Source: an uncultured Puniceicoccaceae bacterium (GTDB lineage: Bacteria > Verrucomicrobiota > Verrucomicrobiia > Opitutales > Coraliomargaritaceae). From it: a stretch of 43,577 bases of DNA. The position numbers were made by a program, and so were the translations under genes. The stretch covers positions 1 through 43,577 of the forward strand of contig CAJQOS010000004.1 of assembly GCA_905479975.1 (NCBI GenBank), read 5' to 3'. A model generated the notes under the pieces. It saw nothing but the letters and a program-made list of their open reading frames with translations, was not told the origin of the DNA and ran no database searches. Shown in pieces: positions 14,260-26,214 of this stretch. The stretch's first letter is position 1. Each line of letters begins with the position of its first letter.

Positions 14260-15624
14260 ATGCGCATTACAGCCGAAGATCTTCAACTTATTGATAAGTA
14301 TAACCGCCCGGGGCCTCGCTATACCAGCTATCCGCCGGCGAATCATTTTCGCGATTACGAAAATTCTGCACCTTTGTTGAAGTCCGTGGAAGAGGGCGAT
14401 GCGCCGCTATCGTTGTATTTTCACCTGCCGTTTTGTGAGACTTTGTGCTGGTTCTGTGGCTGCCATACCATCACGACATTGAACCATGATAAGGCAGATC
14501 ATTATTTGGATTTGCTGGAGAAGGAGCTGGAGATTTTCTGCAAACACTTGAGTCCGAATCGCAAGGCGGTGCAGTTGCATTTCGGTGGTGGCACGCCGAA
14601 TTTCTTCCGTCCGGAGCAGATCGATCGATTGGCGGCGATGATTGATCGCCATTTTACATTTACCGAGGATGCAGAGAAATCCGTGGAGCTCGACCCGCGT
14701 CGCTTGACGCTGGAGCACATTCAAGCCTTTGCCCGCATGGGCGTGACGCGTGCGTCGTATGGTGTGCAGGATTGCGATCCCGATGTGCAAAAAGCGATCC
14801 ACCGCATCCAGCCCCACGAGTTGAATATCGAGACGATGAAAAACCTGCGCGACTCCGGTTTTGATTCGGTCAACATGGATTTAATCTATGGCTTACCATT
14901 GCAAACACCGGAGAGTTTTTCGCGCACGCTGGACCTGGTGTTGGAATTGAAGCCCGCTCGTTTTGCGATTTTCAATTATGCGCATGTGCCTTGGATGCGT
15001 CCCGCGCAAAAGCTGCTGGAGCGCCACGGCCTGCCATCTGCGGAAACCAAGTTGGAGCTGCTGCAGCTCTGTATCGAGCGTCTGACCGAGGCAGGCTATG
15101 TCTATATCGGGATGGATCACTTTGCGTTGCCGACGGATGAGTTGGTCAAGGCGCAGCGTGAGCAATCGCTGCAACGCAACTTCCAGGGCTACAGCACACG
15201 TGCCGGCGTTGAGATCTGCGGTTTCGGCATTTCCAGTATCTCGCAGGGAGCCAATGGCTTTCGTCAGAACAACAAGGATATCATCTCCTATGAGGCTTCA
15301 CTCGAAGCTGGGAAGCTGCCGATCACCAAAGGCTATGAGCAGACCGATGAGGACAAAATGCGCTCGGATATTATTATGCGCCTGATGTGTGACTTATTTT
15401 TAGATTTCGGTGCAATGTCGGAAAAATGGGACATTGATTTCCGCACGCATTTTGCCGACGCGATTGAGCAGTTGGAAGAGCCGCTGAGTGATGGCTTGAT
15501 CGTTTGGACAGATAAGGGCTTTGCGGTAACGGAGCGCGGGCGCTTATTCGTGCGTAATCTCGCGATGTGTTTCGACGCGTATCTCGATCCGACTGCGACG
15601 GGACGTTATTCGAAGACGATTTAG
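14260..15624 (+). CDS. hemN: Oxygen-independent coproporphyrinogen III oxidase (radical SAM)
   Basis: It converts coproporphyrinogen III to protoporphyrinogen IX without oxygen, for heme synthesis. The radical-SAM iron-sulfur motif [10 protein letters not shown] (C-x3-C-x2-C) and upstream [13 protein letters not shown] are diagnostic, followed by HFGGGTPNF, a DPRRLT segment and [15 protein letters not shown] choose the ATG at 14260, which follows AGGA by 9 bp and aligns with the family's normal start (454 aa). An in-frame ATG at 14176 with a strong GGAGG would add 28 residues that resemble nothing in the family. It has an FNR-like box upstream and is followed after 13 bp by the SNF2 gene. Confidence 0.94.
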   Translation: MRITAEDLQLIDKYNRPGPRYTSYPPANHFRDYENSAPLLKSVEEGDAPLSLYFHLPFCETLCWFCGCHTITTLNHDKADHYLDLLEKELEIFCKHLSPNRKAVQLHFGGGTPNFFRPEQIDRLAAMIDRHFTFTEDAEKSVELDPRRLTLEHIQAFARMGVTRASYGVQDCDPDVQKAIHRIQPHELNIETMKNLRDSGFDSVNMDLIYGLPLQTPESFSRTLDLVLELKPARFAIFNYAHVPWMRPAQKLLERHGLPSAETKLELLQLCIERLTEAGYVYIGMDHFALPTDELVKAQREQSLQRNFQGYSTRAGVEICGFGISSISQGANGFRQNNKDIISYEASLEAGKLPITKGYEQTDEDKMRSDIIMRLMCDLFLDFGAMSEKWDIDFRTHFADAIEQLEEPLSDGLIVWTDKGFAVTERGRLFVRNLAMCFDAYLDPTATGRYSKTI

Positions 15625-15637
15625 AGATGACTCCACC

Positions 15638-18600
15638 TTGACATCCGCTCTCGAAGCGCAAGCGTGCTCGGCTCCTATGGTAACACCTTCCAAAGCGCCC
15701 CCGACCTTCGACCGCAGCTTTCTTCTCGAACTCTCGGGAGGGCTCGTCTTTAAGCAGGCCGAGCGACTGTTTGAAACGGGCGCAGTCACTTCGGTCGCGT
15801 GGGAGAGCCCAATTCTGACTGGCACGGTTAAAGGCATTGATGCTACTTATGAGCCGAAGCTGAATCTTCGTTCGACGGTGTTTGCGGTGAACCATTGCAA
15901 CTGCATCGAAGGTCGCCGCCGCAAGGTCTGTGCACATGCGATTGCGATCGCGCTGCATTATGAGGCGCTCAAGCGGGAAGCGGCAAATGCCGCGCAGCCG
16001 CATCCAGATTTTGTTCCCGAGCCCGAACCTGAACCCGAAGCACCCAAACCACGCGGTGTGCGTTCGATCAAGCTCGCGCCCGATGGCGATACGCTCCGCA
16101 TGCTGGTCTTTTTGCCGCCCAATCTCGAAGCGGCGGGGGAGCGCGATGCCATCGTCGTAAAGCTCGAAGCTGCCGCGGGTCGCCAAATCGTGCCGCTCAA
16201 TCAGCTTAGTCCCACTGGCAGCTATAATGCCTCGGAGCCGCAACAAGCTGCGCTCGTTTTGGTGGAATCTTGGTGCGGTGGCAAGTTGGCGAGTCTCTTA
16301 CAACTGACTGGCGGTCGCTTGCGCCGCTTACTGACCGCGCTCGCTGGCGAGCCGGCTGTGTATTGGGTGAAAAAGCCAAATGCCCCGATTGAGTGGCAAG
16401 ACGGCACGCTGCCTGGAGTGCATGAATTTCTGAAAGAGGCCGACCCGAGCGAAGACGCTGAGGACGAGGCAGAGGTGATCGCGGTGGCTGAGGAGCCGCA
16501 GCGCCCGAGCTTTAAGCGCAATATCAGTCTGCGCGAAAAGTCGAAGCCCAACCCGCGCCGCATTGCCGAAGCACGGATGCAGGGCACTTTTAAAGCGAAG
16601 CCCGGCGATTATCCCGTCGCTAAAGCCGTGGCTGATTCGATGGAGAAATATTCGACCAACCGAGTGGTCGTGGATGGATCGCCCAACTTTTTGGCCATTC
16701 GACTACCAGCGGGACGGGATGATGATTCCATTAAACCGTTACGTAGCATATTAAAGATAGAGGGCTTCATGCTCGAACCTTCGAACCGCAAGTGGTGGCT
16801 ACGCGATCGGCATAAGACGCTTAATTTCCTCGCGGCGCATTGGAAGGCGCTGCGGGAGCAATGGCGCGCGCAGTTTACGGATGGTTTCGAAGAGAAGCTC
16901 GCACATGTGGAGCTCTCGGAGCTGAACATTGAGACCAAGGAAGAGGATGGGCGCTTTGCGCTGGATGTGACACTTAACAAGGAGGGCGATGAGGCAGACC
17001 TGCGCCGTGCGATTGCTACGGGGCGTAGTTACGTTGAGGACGAGGGCGTTGGCGCGAAGATTACGCTGTTGGATAAGGCCTCGGTCGAGCGTTTGCATCA
17101 GATCGAACGCTCAGTTAGCGGGCAGGCAGATCGTCCGTTTACGCCGACTTTTTCGAAGAACTTGGACACGCAGGAGCTGGTGGATGTGGAAGATTTACTC
17201 GATGAATTGGTCGAAGGCTGGCAGCCGCCGCAGGCATGGCAGTCGCGCAGTCGCGCACTCAAGCAAGTTGGCGCGCTCGAAGCGGCGCCGATTCGTCCGG
17301 CCTTTGATACGATTCTACGCACCTATCAACGCATCGGTGTGGCGTGGCTGTGGCATCTGTATCGTCACGATCTCGGTGGTATTCTTGCCGACGAAATGGG
17401 TTTAGGTAAGACGCTTCAAGCGCTGGCCTTGATCGAGTGTATCCGCACGACCAATACCGAGTCGATGCCGGCGTTGGTGGTGTGCCCCGCGAGTTTGGTG
17501 GAGAACTGGATACGTGAAGCCGGGCGCTTTGTGCCCGGTCTCAAGGTGGCGAAGCACCATGGCACGAAGCGGGCAAAGGAGCCCGTCGTGCTCGAAGAGG
17601 TGGACATCGTAGTCACCTCTTACGGCACACTGCGCCAAGACATCGATATGATGTCGACCATGGATTGGTCGGTGGTGGTGGGCGATGAGGCGCAGCACAT
17701 TAAGAATCGCCGCTCGCAGAATGCCAAGTCGCTCACGCGCTTGCACAGTCAGGGGCGCTTCCTGCTCACCGGCACGCCGGTGGAGAACTCGTTGGATGAT
17801 TTGCTCTCGCTGTTCTCCTTCCTGATGCCCGGCTATTTGACTAAGGCCACGGGCAAACTCTCGCAGGAAGACCGTGCCTGGCACTCCCGCCGACAGAGCC
17901 AACGCGCTGCGGCTTATATCTTACGCCGCACGAAGAAGGAGGTCGCTCCGGAGTTGCCGGATAAGATTGAGAAAACCTTTTTCTGCGAACTCGGCTCGAA
18001 GCAAATGGGCTTCTACAACGATACGCTCGAAAGGACGCGGCGTGAAATTTTCAATATGGAGATGGCCGGAGCCAATGCCGGACGTGTGCAGTTTGCCGCG
18101 TTTACGGAGCTGCTGCGCTTACGTCAGGCCTGCGTCGATCCGCGAATTATTGACGAAGAATATCCTGCCGCCGATTCGGCCAAACTCGCGGCCTTTGATG
18201 AAGTGCTCGACGAGTGTATCGATGCAGGGAGCCGCATCTTGGTGTTTTCCTCCTTTGTCACCGCGCTTAAATTGCTCTCGCAGCATTTGACCGAGAAAGG
18301 CCATAAGTTCTGCTATCTCGATGGGCAGACCAAGAACCGACTCGCGATGTGTGACACTTTCAACCAGGACGAGAGCATTCCGGTGTTTTTGATCTCACTC
18401 AAAGCGGGCGGCACCGGTCTGAATCTCACCGGAGCGGACACCGTGGTGCACTACGATCCGTGGTGGAATCCCGCCGCCGAGGCGCAGGCGACCGACCGGG
18501 CGCACCGTATCGGGCAGGAGAAGGTGGTGACCAGTATCAAACTGATTGCCGCCAACACGGTGGAAGAGAAGGTGCTGGAGTTGCAGGCCAAGAAGGCGGA

Positions 18601-18682
18601 AATCCTCAAAGAACTGTTTGAGGAGAGCGAGGCCGCCAATGCCAAGGTCAGTTTGGACGATATCAAGGGGCTGCTGGCGTGA
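15638..18682 (+). CDS. SWIM zinc-finger SNF2-family helicase/ATPase
   Basis: This large DNA-dependent ATPase of about 1000 aa begins with a SWIM zinc finger near residues 86-104 ([15 protein letters not shown]). A long middle region follows, then a complete SNF2 motor: motif I DEMGLGKT near residue 585, motif II DEAQ near 681, [37 protein letters not shown], and the motif VI region [10 protein letters not shown]. Bacterial SWIM-SNF2 proteins resemble RapA and chromatin remodelers in mechanism; their targets are mostly unknown. The start is a TTG at 15638 or the ATG at 15677 (1001 aa). It may share a transcript with hemN. An acidic P/E-rich linker lies near residue 125. Confidence 0.92.
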   Translation: MTSALEAQACSAPMVTPSKAPPTFDRSFLLELSGGLVFKQAERLFETGAVTSVAWESPILTGTVKGIDATYEPKLNLRSTVFAVNHCNCIEGRRRKVCAHAIAIALHYEALKREAANAAQPHPDFVPEPEPEPEAPKPRGVRSIKLAPDGDTLRMLVFLPPNLEAAGERDAIVVKLEAAAGRQIVPLNQLSPTGSYNASEPQQAALVLVESWCGGKLASLLQLTGGRLRRLLTALAGEPAVYWVKKPNAPIEWQDGTLPGVHEFLKEADPSEDAEDEAEVIAVAEEPQRPSFKRNISLREKSKPNPRRIAEARMQGTFKAKPGDYPVAKAVADSMEKYSTNRVVVDGSPNFLAIRLPAGRDDDSIKPLRSILKIEGFMLEPSNRKWWLRDRHKTLNFLAAHWKALREQWRAQFTDGFEEKLAHVELSELNIETKEEDGRFALDVTLNKEGDEADLRRAIATGRSYVEDEGVGAKITLLDKASVERLHQIERSVSGQADRPFTPTFSKNLDTQELVDVEDLLDELVEGWQPPQAWQSRSRALKQVGALEAAPIRPAFDTILRTYQRIGVAWLWHLYRHDLGGILADEMGLGKTLQALALIECIRTTNTESMPALVVCPASLVENWIREAGRFVPGLKVAKHHGTKRAKEPVVLEEVDIVVTSYGTLRQDIDMMSTMDWSVVVGDEAQHIKNRRSQNAKSLTRLHSQGRFLLTGTPVENSLDDLLSLFSFLMPGYLTKATGKLSQEDRAWHSRRQSQRAAAYILRRTKKEVAPELPDKIEKTFFCELGSKQMGFYNDTLERTRREIFNMEMAGANAGRVQFAAFTELLRLRQACVDPRIIDEEYPAADSAKLAAFDEVLDECIDAGSRILVFSSFVTALKLLSQHLTEKGHKFCYLDGQTKNRLAMCDTFNQDESIPVFLISLKAGGTGLNLTGADTVVHYDPWWNPAAEAQATDRAHRIGQEKVVTSIKLIAANTVEEKVLELQAKKAEILKELFEESEAANAKVSLDDIKGLLA

Positions 18683-18876
18683 GGTGATTTAACCTAACGT
18701 CCACTCTTGACTTGCAAAAGCGCATGATCGCCATTCCATGTCCGAAGTCTCAACGCGTGGAACCATCCTTATCCCTTATCTCACGCGAGTTAACCATCAT
18801 TAGCTCGTGTGCTGCACGGAGAGTGCTCACTCGATCGGCTTTTTAGCCTTAATCACTCAAAACAAAAATACACCCT

Positions 18877-20853
18877 ATGGACATATTAGAAGTCTCATTA
18901 TTTATCATCGCTGTGGTTGGCGTCATTGGTCTCGGCATCTGGAAGAGCCGGGACGAAGATCTTTCCGGAGAGAAAGGCGCATCCGATTACTTCCTTGCGG
19001 GGCGTGGCCTCACTTGGTGGCTGGTCGGCTTCTCGCTGATTGCCGCGAATATCTCGACGGAGCAATTCGTCGGTATGTCAGGCTCTTCGGCTAATTGGCT
19101 GGGCATGGCGATCGCCTCTTACGAATGGATGGCCGCAGTGACGTTGATCTTTGTCGCGTTCTGGTTCTTGCCGAAATTCCTCAAGGCGGGGCTCTATACG
19201 ATTCCTGAATTCTTGCAGTATCGTTTCGACGGTGTGGCTCGTCTGGCCATGGCGATTCCGGCGATTGTTACACTCGTTTTCGTTACGACTTCATCGGTTA
19301 TTTTCTCCGGTGGTAAGTTCGTCTCCGAATATTATAATGAAGTGCCAATCCTGAATAATCTGACCTATGTCTGCTGGATGATCGCGATTTTCGCGGCGGT
19401 CTATGTGTTTGTCGGTGGTTTAAAAGCCTGTGCGTGGACTGACTTGATCTGGGGCGCGGCTCTGATCGTCGGTGGTGCCATTGTGATGTTCCTTGCGTTT
19501 AACGTGCTGGCCGAGAAGCCCGCTGAAGAGCTCTTTCTCACTAAGGTGGCGAACTCGGATGCCACGGTGGAGCAAATCGAAGCGGCGGGCTCATGGGAGC
19601 GCTTTATGTTATTGAATGACGGTGTCGACGGCGAAGCCGTTGTCATGAATGGGCCGAATGGCAGCGGTGGTAAGGTGCACATGGTGCGTCCTAAGGAAGA
19701 CACTGATATCCCTTGGACAGCATTGCTGATCGGTCTTTGGATTCCTAATTTCTTCTACTGGGGGCTGAACCAATACATCGTGCAGCGCACCTTGGGTTCC
19801 AAGTCGCTGGCTGAAGGTCAAAAGGGTATCGTTTTTGCGGCGACTTTGAAGTTGCTGATTCCGTTCTTAGTGGTGATTCCGGGTATTCTCGCCTTTAATC
19901 TCTTTAGTGGTGATTTGCACACAAACGCTGCAAATAAGAACATCGCGATTGTTGAAGCTGCTGAAGTTGCGGATTCGAATACTGTTGTTTCTGTTGAGGC
20001 AGCTGTTGTCGGACTACAGCCTGAACTCGCAGCTCGTGTATTGGCGCAGAATATCTCGGTTGTCGGTGCTGAAGCGACACTCGCAGTAGGCGCTAGCGGC
20101 GATGACCTTGCGAATCGTATCAACGAGCTCGCTCAATCCGGTGTTGATGGCGGCAAGACGCTCTCGACTCTGAAGGCATACGACTATGACTCGGCGTTTC
20201 CGGTTCTGGTTCGTAATCTGATCAAGCCGATGCCGTTGATTTCCTGGTTCGTGCTCGCAGCACTCTGTGGCGCGGTGATCAGCTCGCTGGCATCCATGCT
20301 CAACTCTGCTTCGACGATTGCGACGATGGATTTGTATTCCAAGTTCACTGGCCAAAAAGACCCCGCTACCTTGGTTAAGGTCGGTCGTGGCTTCGTGGTG
20401 CTCTTCGTGCTAATGGCTGCCTTCGTGGCTCCGAAGCTCGATAACTTCGAGAGTATCTTCGCTTACATCCAAGAGTTCCAAGGCTTCATCTCGCCAGGTA
20501 TCTTGGCGGTGTTCATCTTCGGCTTCTTCTCGCCTAAGACGCCTCGCTACTTCGGTGCGGTTGGTATCGGCCTGAACGTCGTTTCTTACGGCTCGTTCAA
20601 GATGTTCCTCGGTGACTGGGTTGTCTCCAAGGGCTGGTGGTATGCGGATCAAATCGCATTCCTCGACCGTATGGCTATCTGCTTCTTCATCGTGCTCTTG
20701 GCTGGTATTATCCTGACCTTGGTGAAGCCAATGAAGAACCCAGTTGTGCTTCCGGTTAATGACCAAATCGAACTTGAAAGCTCCAAGGGGGCGAAGATCG
20801 TCGGTATGGGCGTCGTCCTAGCCACCATCGCGCTTTACGCAGTCTTCTGGTAA
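18877..20853 (+). CDS. Sodium/solute symporter (SSS family, SGLT-like)
   Basis: This 658-aa polytopic membrane protein has SSS hallmarks: SDYFLAGRGLTWWLVGFSLIAANISTEQFVGMSG, a LYTIPEFLQYRF segment, the FYWGLNQYIVQRTLGSKS block, and AALCGAVISSLASMLNSASTIATMDLY, which contains the sodium-site serine region. It takes up a sugar or other small solute with sodium. Two soluble insertions sit between TM helices: residues about 220-272 and 345-435. Both are unusually long and hydrophilic; the second is rich in A, V and E. The 194 bp upstream has A/C-rich sequence (AAAACAAAAATACACCCT) before ATG and no clear Shine-Dalgarno. Confidence 0.9.
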   Translation: MDILEVSLFIIAVVGVIGLGIWKSRDEDLSGEKGASDYFLAGRGLTWWLVGFSLIAANISTEQFVGMSGSSANWLGMAIASYEWMAAVTLIFVAFWFLPKFLKAGLYTIPEFLQYRFDGVARLAMAIPAIVTLVFVTTSSVIFSGGKFVSEYYNEVPILNNLTYVCWMIAIFAAVYVFVGGLKACAWTDLIWGAALIVGGAIVMFLAFNVLAEKPAEELFLTKVANSDATVEQIEAAGSWERFMLLNDGVDGEAVVMNGPNGSGGKVHMVRPKEDTDIPWTALLIGLWIPNFFYWGLNQYIVQRTLGSKSLAEGQKGIVFAATLKLLIPFLVVIPGILAFNLFSGDLHTNAANKNIAIVEAAEVADSNTVVSVEAAVVGLQPELAARVLAQNISVVGAEATLAVGASGDDLANRINELAQSGVDGGKTLSTLKAYDYDSAFPVLVRNLIKPMPLISWFVLAALCGAVISSLASMLNSASTIATMDLYSKFTGQKDPATLVKVGRGFVVLFVLMAAFVAPKLDNFESIFAYIQEFQGFISPGILAVFIFGFFSPKTPRYFGAVGIGLNVVSYGSFKMFLGDWVVSKGWWYADQIAFLDRMAICFFIVLLAGIILTLVKPMKNPVVLPVNDQIELESSKGAKIVGMGVVLATIALYAVFW

Positions 20854-20880
20854 GCCTCGCCTGAGTCTTTGATTCTTACA

Positions 20881-20913
20881 GCGGTCGCCTCTTCATGGGG
20901 CGGCCGCTTTTTT
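20881..20913 (+). terminator. Rho-independent terminator of the SSS transporter
   Basis: The stem GCGGTCGCC (20881-20889) pairs with GGCGGCCGC (20899-20907, one T-G pair) and is followed by six T. It lies 28 bp past the transporter stop codon. Confidence 0.85.
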
Positions 20914-20989
20914 GTGCGTCGTGAATGTTCTGGCCTTTCGAGCCTGTCAGATCGATTGACGTTTGGTGTGTCAGCTAGTAAATGGATTG

Positions 20990-21077
20990 AACAAGCGAAT
21001 CTTGCCCTGGTCAACTCCGAGGCACTTGACGACCATTTCGTCACAAAGCTTGCAGATGTCTTCGGTCTTGTTGACGA
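20990..21077 (-). pseudogene. Duplicated fragment of the pnp 3' region (S1-domain coding)
   Basis: About 82 bases (20996-21077) match 21713-21794 within the pnp gene at roughly 90 percent, with one 25-base and one 24-base stretch identical. The minus-strand frame reads [19 protein letters not shown] then [10 protein letters not shown], then diverges and stops. It lies in frame, just after the stop of the ATPase remnant. It has no start of its own and is a non-functional copy. Confidence 0.85.
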
Positions 21078-21084
21078 AGAAGGC

Positions 21085-21459
21085 TTATTGAATTGTGATG
21101 CGTTCACATTCACTGAAGTGAGTGGCTTCGGTGGAATCGCTGAGTTGATGCGAGCCGGTGACGACAAACCTTCCGCATGTGGAGTCTTCGTCGACGATTG
21201 CTTGTATATAGCTGAGGAGCTCCGGCACCCGTTGGATCTCATCAATGATGACGTTTCCTTTGAATTGAGAGAGATAGGCTTTGGGATCCTCCTGGGCGAT
21301 TAGGCGTGTTTCCGGGATTTCCAGATTTGAATAGTGGTAGTCGGGCAGTGTTTCTCGAGCCAATGTCGTTTTGCCAGCCTAGCGGGGCCCCGGTAGTGTC
21401 ACTACGGGATACTCTGTCAGCAGAGTTAGTAGTTCGGTGCTGATTTTTCGAACGATCAT
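21085..21459 (-). pseudogene. Broken AAA-type ATPase gene (AAA_14/DUF4143-like family), amber codon in the P-loop
   Basis: The ATG at 21459 opens MIVRKISTELLTLLTEY, then PVVTLPGPR, and then a TAG (21381-21379) where the family has glutamine, before AGKTTLARETLPDY. The rest reads NLEIPETRLIAQEDP, NVIIDEIQRVPELLSYIQAIVDE and GRFVVTGSHQLS. These are Walker A, Walker B and sensor-like blocks of the family. The frame ends at about 115 codons where intact members have some 380-400. A single C-to-T change (CAG to TAG) explains the amber codon, and the missing C-terminal domain shows a second lesion. The 150 bp before it (21460-21544) holds only A/T-rich sequence and the perfect inverted repeat AGGAATT-A-AATTCCT. 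Confidence 0.82.
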
Positions 21460-21541
21460 TTTATATGATATAATAGGTGCCATTCAGGAATTAAATTCCT
21501 AAATCACACCAAATTCCTTGTGGACGACTATTGGCAAGCGC

Positions 21542-21570
21542 AAAAAAAGCGGCCACCTTTCGGTGACCGC
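21542..21570 (-). terminator. Rho-independent terminator of pnp
   Basis: On the minus strand, GCGGTCACC pairs with GGTGGCCGC across a GAAA tetraloop and is followed by seven T (A at 21542-21548). It lies 44 bp beyond the pnp stop codon. Confidence 0.9.
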
Positions 21571-21614
21571 TTGAATATGAATATATCGCGTGAGCGGCTG
21601 AGGCCGCTAATACG

Positions 21615-23786
<2,172 letters not shown>

Positions 23787-23869
23787 TCTTTTATCTATGT
23801 TTTGCTTTATGCATTCTACGATACGTCGGGGATAGGACCTTGTTTATCGCCGGCCATGATCGGCATGGC

Positions 23870-23960
23870 CTAGGATAACATCGGGCGCGGAACGACCGAT
23901 GTTGAAATTTGAGACAGGCAGGACGGAGGTCTGCCGTAGATGGCGTCGCAATGCCTGTGT
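23870..23960 (-). other. Structured intergenic and leader region of pnp
   Basis: Between rpsO and pnp there are several inverted repeats: GGCCATG-ATCGG-CATGGCC (about 23850-23870), CATCGG...CCGATG (about 23878-23902), and GACAGGCA...TGCCTGT (about 23912-23960). In E. coli the pnp leader forms a hairpin used for autoregulation with RNase III. A similar role is possible here but unproven. The GACGGAGGTCTGCCG block at 23922 also recurs at 31823. Confidence 0.4.
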
Positions 23961-23978
23961 CACTCTGGGAAAGAAAAA

Positions 23979-24008
23979 TGCCGGACTCCCGTGTGGGAAG
24001 TCCGGCAT
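23979..24008 (-). terminator. Rho-independent terminator of rpsO
   Basis: TGCCGGACT-CCC pairs with GGG-AAGTCCGGCA around a GTGT loop, a 12-bp stem with one bulged base. On the minus strand it is followed by TTTTTC. It lies 17 bp past the rpsO stop codon. Confidence 0.9.
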
Positions 24009-24024
24009 GGAAAAAGTGATTCGA

Positions 24025-24303
<279 letters not shown>

Positions 24304-24504
24304 TGTGTTGATTTTTCTTTGCACGACTGTCGGATTTCGAGTGTTCGAAACCGCTAAAACCGCAACCGAGCCGTTTTAGCCGTTATACCCGCTTATTTAA
24401 TGGGCGGGAAGTCGAGGAACAGACCTTTCGCAAGGTGCGTTCTAACGCTGAAGGGCAGGAAAATGCTGTTTTAGGGCCGTGGTGCAAGGATAAAGTGGCT
24501 TTCG

Positions 24505-25113
24505 TCACGCCGGAAAGCGGTTGTGGATCACGACTGTGCTATCGGGCAGGCGAGGGCCGCGATCCCATGCGGGCTTGGTCTTTTTGCCGACCGGAATGAG
24601 GAAGCTGATCATGTGGTCAGCAGGGAGATTGATGAGCTTTGCTACGGCGTCGGGATCGAAGCCGATCATCGGGCAGGAGTCATAGCCCATGTCGTGGGCG
24701 GCGAGCATGAGCGTCATGCCGGCGAGGGCAGATGAGCGCACGGCCTCGTCGCGGATGAGGCGATCGTTGCCTTCGTAGAACGGCTGAATCATTGGACCGA
24801 GGATATCTTGCACGGGTTGTGGTGCGTGGTTCCAGTAAGTAGCGGGGTCGGCCATGTGGGCATTCAAGTCCGCGCACATCACGAAGAGCACGCTGGCATC
24901 ACTGACATGCTCTTGGTCCCAGGCTGCGGCGCGGATCTCGGCTTGGAGTGCTTTGTCTTGCACGACGACCAGACGGTAGTTCTGCATGTTGAAGGAGGAC
25001 GGCGCTAGTTTAGTCAGGCGGATAAGCTCTGCCAGATCGGCCTCAGGCATGCTGTGCTCAGGGTCGAAGTGTTTAATGGAGCGGCGGGATTCGATGGTTT
25101 CGATGGTAGTCAT
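24505..25113 (-). CDS. Nitroreductase-family FMN oxidoreductase
   Basis: This 202-aa protein shows the nitroreductase fold: an N-terminal TIESRRSIKHFDP (R-R-S-[IV]-[KR] FMN-phosphate site), APSSFNMQNYRLVVVQD, a helical middle with SALAGMTLMLAAHDMGYDSCPMIGFDPDAV, and the C-terminal FLIPVGKK. Members use NAD(P)H to reduce nitroaromatics, quinones or enones. It is the last of five same-strand genes spaced 20-40 bp apart. The set has oxidoreductase, hydrolase and peroxidase-like members and looks like an electrophile or xenobiotic response operon. Confidence 0.9.
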   Translation of the reverse strand: MTTIETIESRRSIKHFDPEHSMPEADLAELIRLTKLAPSSFNMQNYRLVVVQDKALQAEIRAAAWDQEHVSDASVLFVMCADLNAHMADPATYWNHAPQPVQDILGPMIQPFYEGNDRLIRDEAVRSSALAGMTLMLAAHDMGYDSCPMIGFDPDAVAKLINLPADHMISFLIPVGKKTKPAWDRGPRLPDSTVVIHNRFPA

Positions 25114-25150
25114 GATGGTTTGTTTCTATTGTAGGTGGTTGAGGTGCTTA

Positions 25151-25711
25151 CTAGGAATGCGCTTTCGGTCGTTTTTCAACTTCTTCGAGCGTGTAGCGTG
25201 GTGTGATGTGCTGCTGGCAGTTCCAGTCGTAGGCTTCTATTTTGAAGGTCATCAGCCGTTCGGCTGTTGATCGATAGTTCGGATTCATTGTTTGCCCTAA
25301 CAGCTCAGGATGCTCGTCGAGCGTCAGGACTTCGGCGGTGGCCCAAACCTTCAGCCGTTGGCGAGTCGGATAATCCATTAAAATCAGCGCGGCCTTGTGG
25401 CTGGAATTAATGTTCCCCGTGCTGATGTATTGCATGTTTCCTCGGAAATCGGCCATCGCGAGGGTGGTCGCGTCGAGCACTTGGAGGAATCCTTTCGGGC
25501 CGCCGCGGTGTTGCACATAGGGCCAGCCATTCTCGCCGACCGTGCTGATGTAGAAGCTGTCGCGGCTTTGGATGAATTCGGCCTCAGCCTGAGTCAGCTC
25601 GAAGCGATCCCCTGAGTCTTCCATCCGTTGGTAGGACTGTCTCGATCCGTGTTCCGATTGCACCGCCTTGACGGAGTCGGTAAAGGCGAATTGGGTGAAG
25701 TTTCGATTCAT
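25151..25711 (-). CDS. Pyridoxamine 5'-phosphate oxidase-like flavin-binding protein
   Basis: This 186-aa protein has the split-barrel flavin fold. SRDSFYISTVGENGWPYVQHRGG is the FMN-contact block, followed by LAMADFRGNMQYISTGNI, KAALILMDYPTRQRLKVWATAEVL and a C-terminal region with NCQQHITPRY. Homologues of this group are described as general stress or pyridoxamine-oxidase-like flavoproteins with unknown substrates. It is the fourth gene of the five-gene operon, 37 bp before the nitroreductase. Confidence 0.82.
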   Translation of the reverse strand: MNRNFTQFAFTDSVKAVQSEHGSRQSYQRMEDSGDRFELTQAEAEFIQSRDSFYISTVGENGWPYVQHRGGPKGFLQVLDATTLAMADFRGNMQYISTGNINSSHKAALILMDYPTRQRLKVWATAEVLTLDEHPELLGQTMNPNYRSTAERLMTFKIEAYDWNCQQHITPRYTLEEVEKRPKAHS

Positions 25712-25729
25712 TGGATGGATTGGTTGGAT

Positions 25730-26137
25730 TTATTTGAGTCGTCGTTCGGACGCTTGGATGGGGGCGTCATTAATGCTGGCTTCGCGTCGCTGCATCAGCC
25801 CATCGGCGGCAAACTCCCAGAGTTCGTTGCCATACGAACGATGCCATTGACCCGCCGCGTCGTGCCATTCGTAGAAGAACTTTACCGCGATTCGGTTGTC
25901 GGTGAAGCTCCAGAGCTCTTTCTTTAGTTTGTAGTCGAGCTCGCGATCCCACTTCCCCACGAGGAAGGCTTCGACTGCGGCGCGGCCGTTGACGAAGACG
26001 TCGCGGTTGCGCCACACGGTGTCTTCGGTGTAGGCGAGTGCGACTTTCTTTGGATCGCGTGAGTTCCAGCCGTCTTCGGCTGCTTGGACTTTAGCGCGGG
26101 CGCTTTCTGTGGTGAAGGGGGGGAGTGGTGGTCTCAT
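25730..26137 (-). CDS. DUF1348 family SnoaL/NTF2-like protein
   Basis: This small alpha+beta protein reads [70 protein letters not shown] and [27 protein letters not shown]. These are typical of DUF1348, a nuclear-transport-factor-2-like family. I use the ATG at 26137 (MRPPLPPF, 135 aa) because the 18 residues after the alternative start at 26191 ([13 protein letters not shown]...) are not family-like. Its leader is A/C-rich with CAACCAACAAAT. It may bind a small ligand; the function is unknown. It is the third gene of the operon. Confidence 0.82.
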   Translation of the reverse strand: MRPPLPPFTTESARAKVQAAEDGWNSRDPKKVALAYTEDTVWRNRDVFVNGRAAVEAFLVGKWDRELDYKLKKELWSFTDNRIAVKFFYEWHDAAGQWHRSYGNELWEFAADGLMQRREASINDAPIQASERRLK

Positions 26138-26214
26138 GTATTTGTTGGTTGATTGATGTTGGTTGAAAAGGCGCGTGGGCTGTGTTGGCACACGCGCCTT
26201 GTTGGATGCTGTGC

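Noticed and set aside
15374-16246. Minus-strand frame of 290 codons across the hemN-SNF2 junction
   Set aside because: It overlaps two clear genes on the opposite strand and has no family features.
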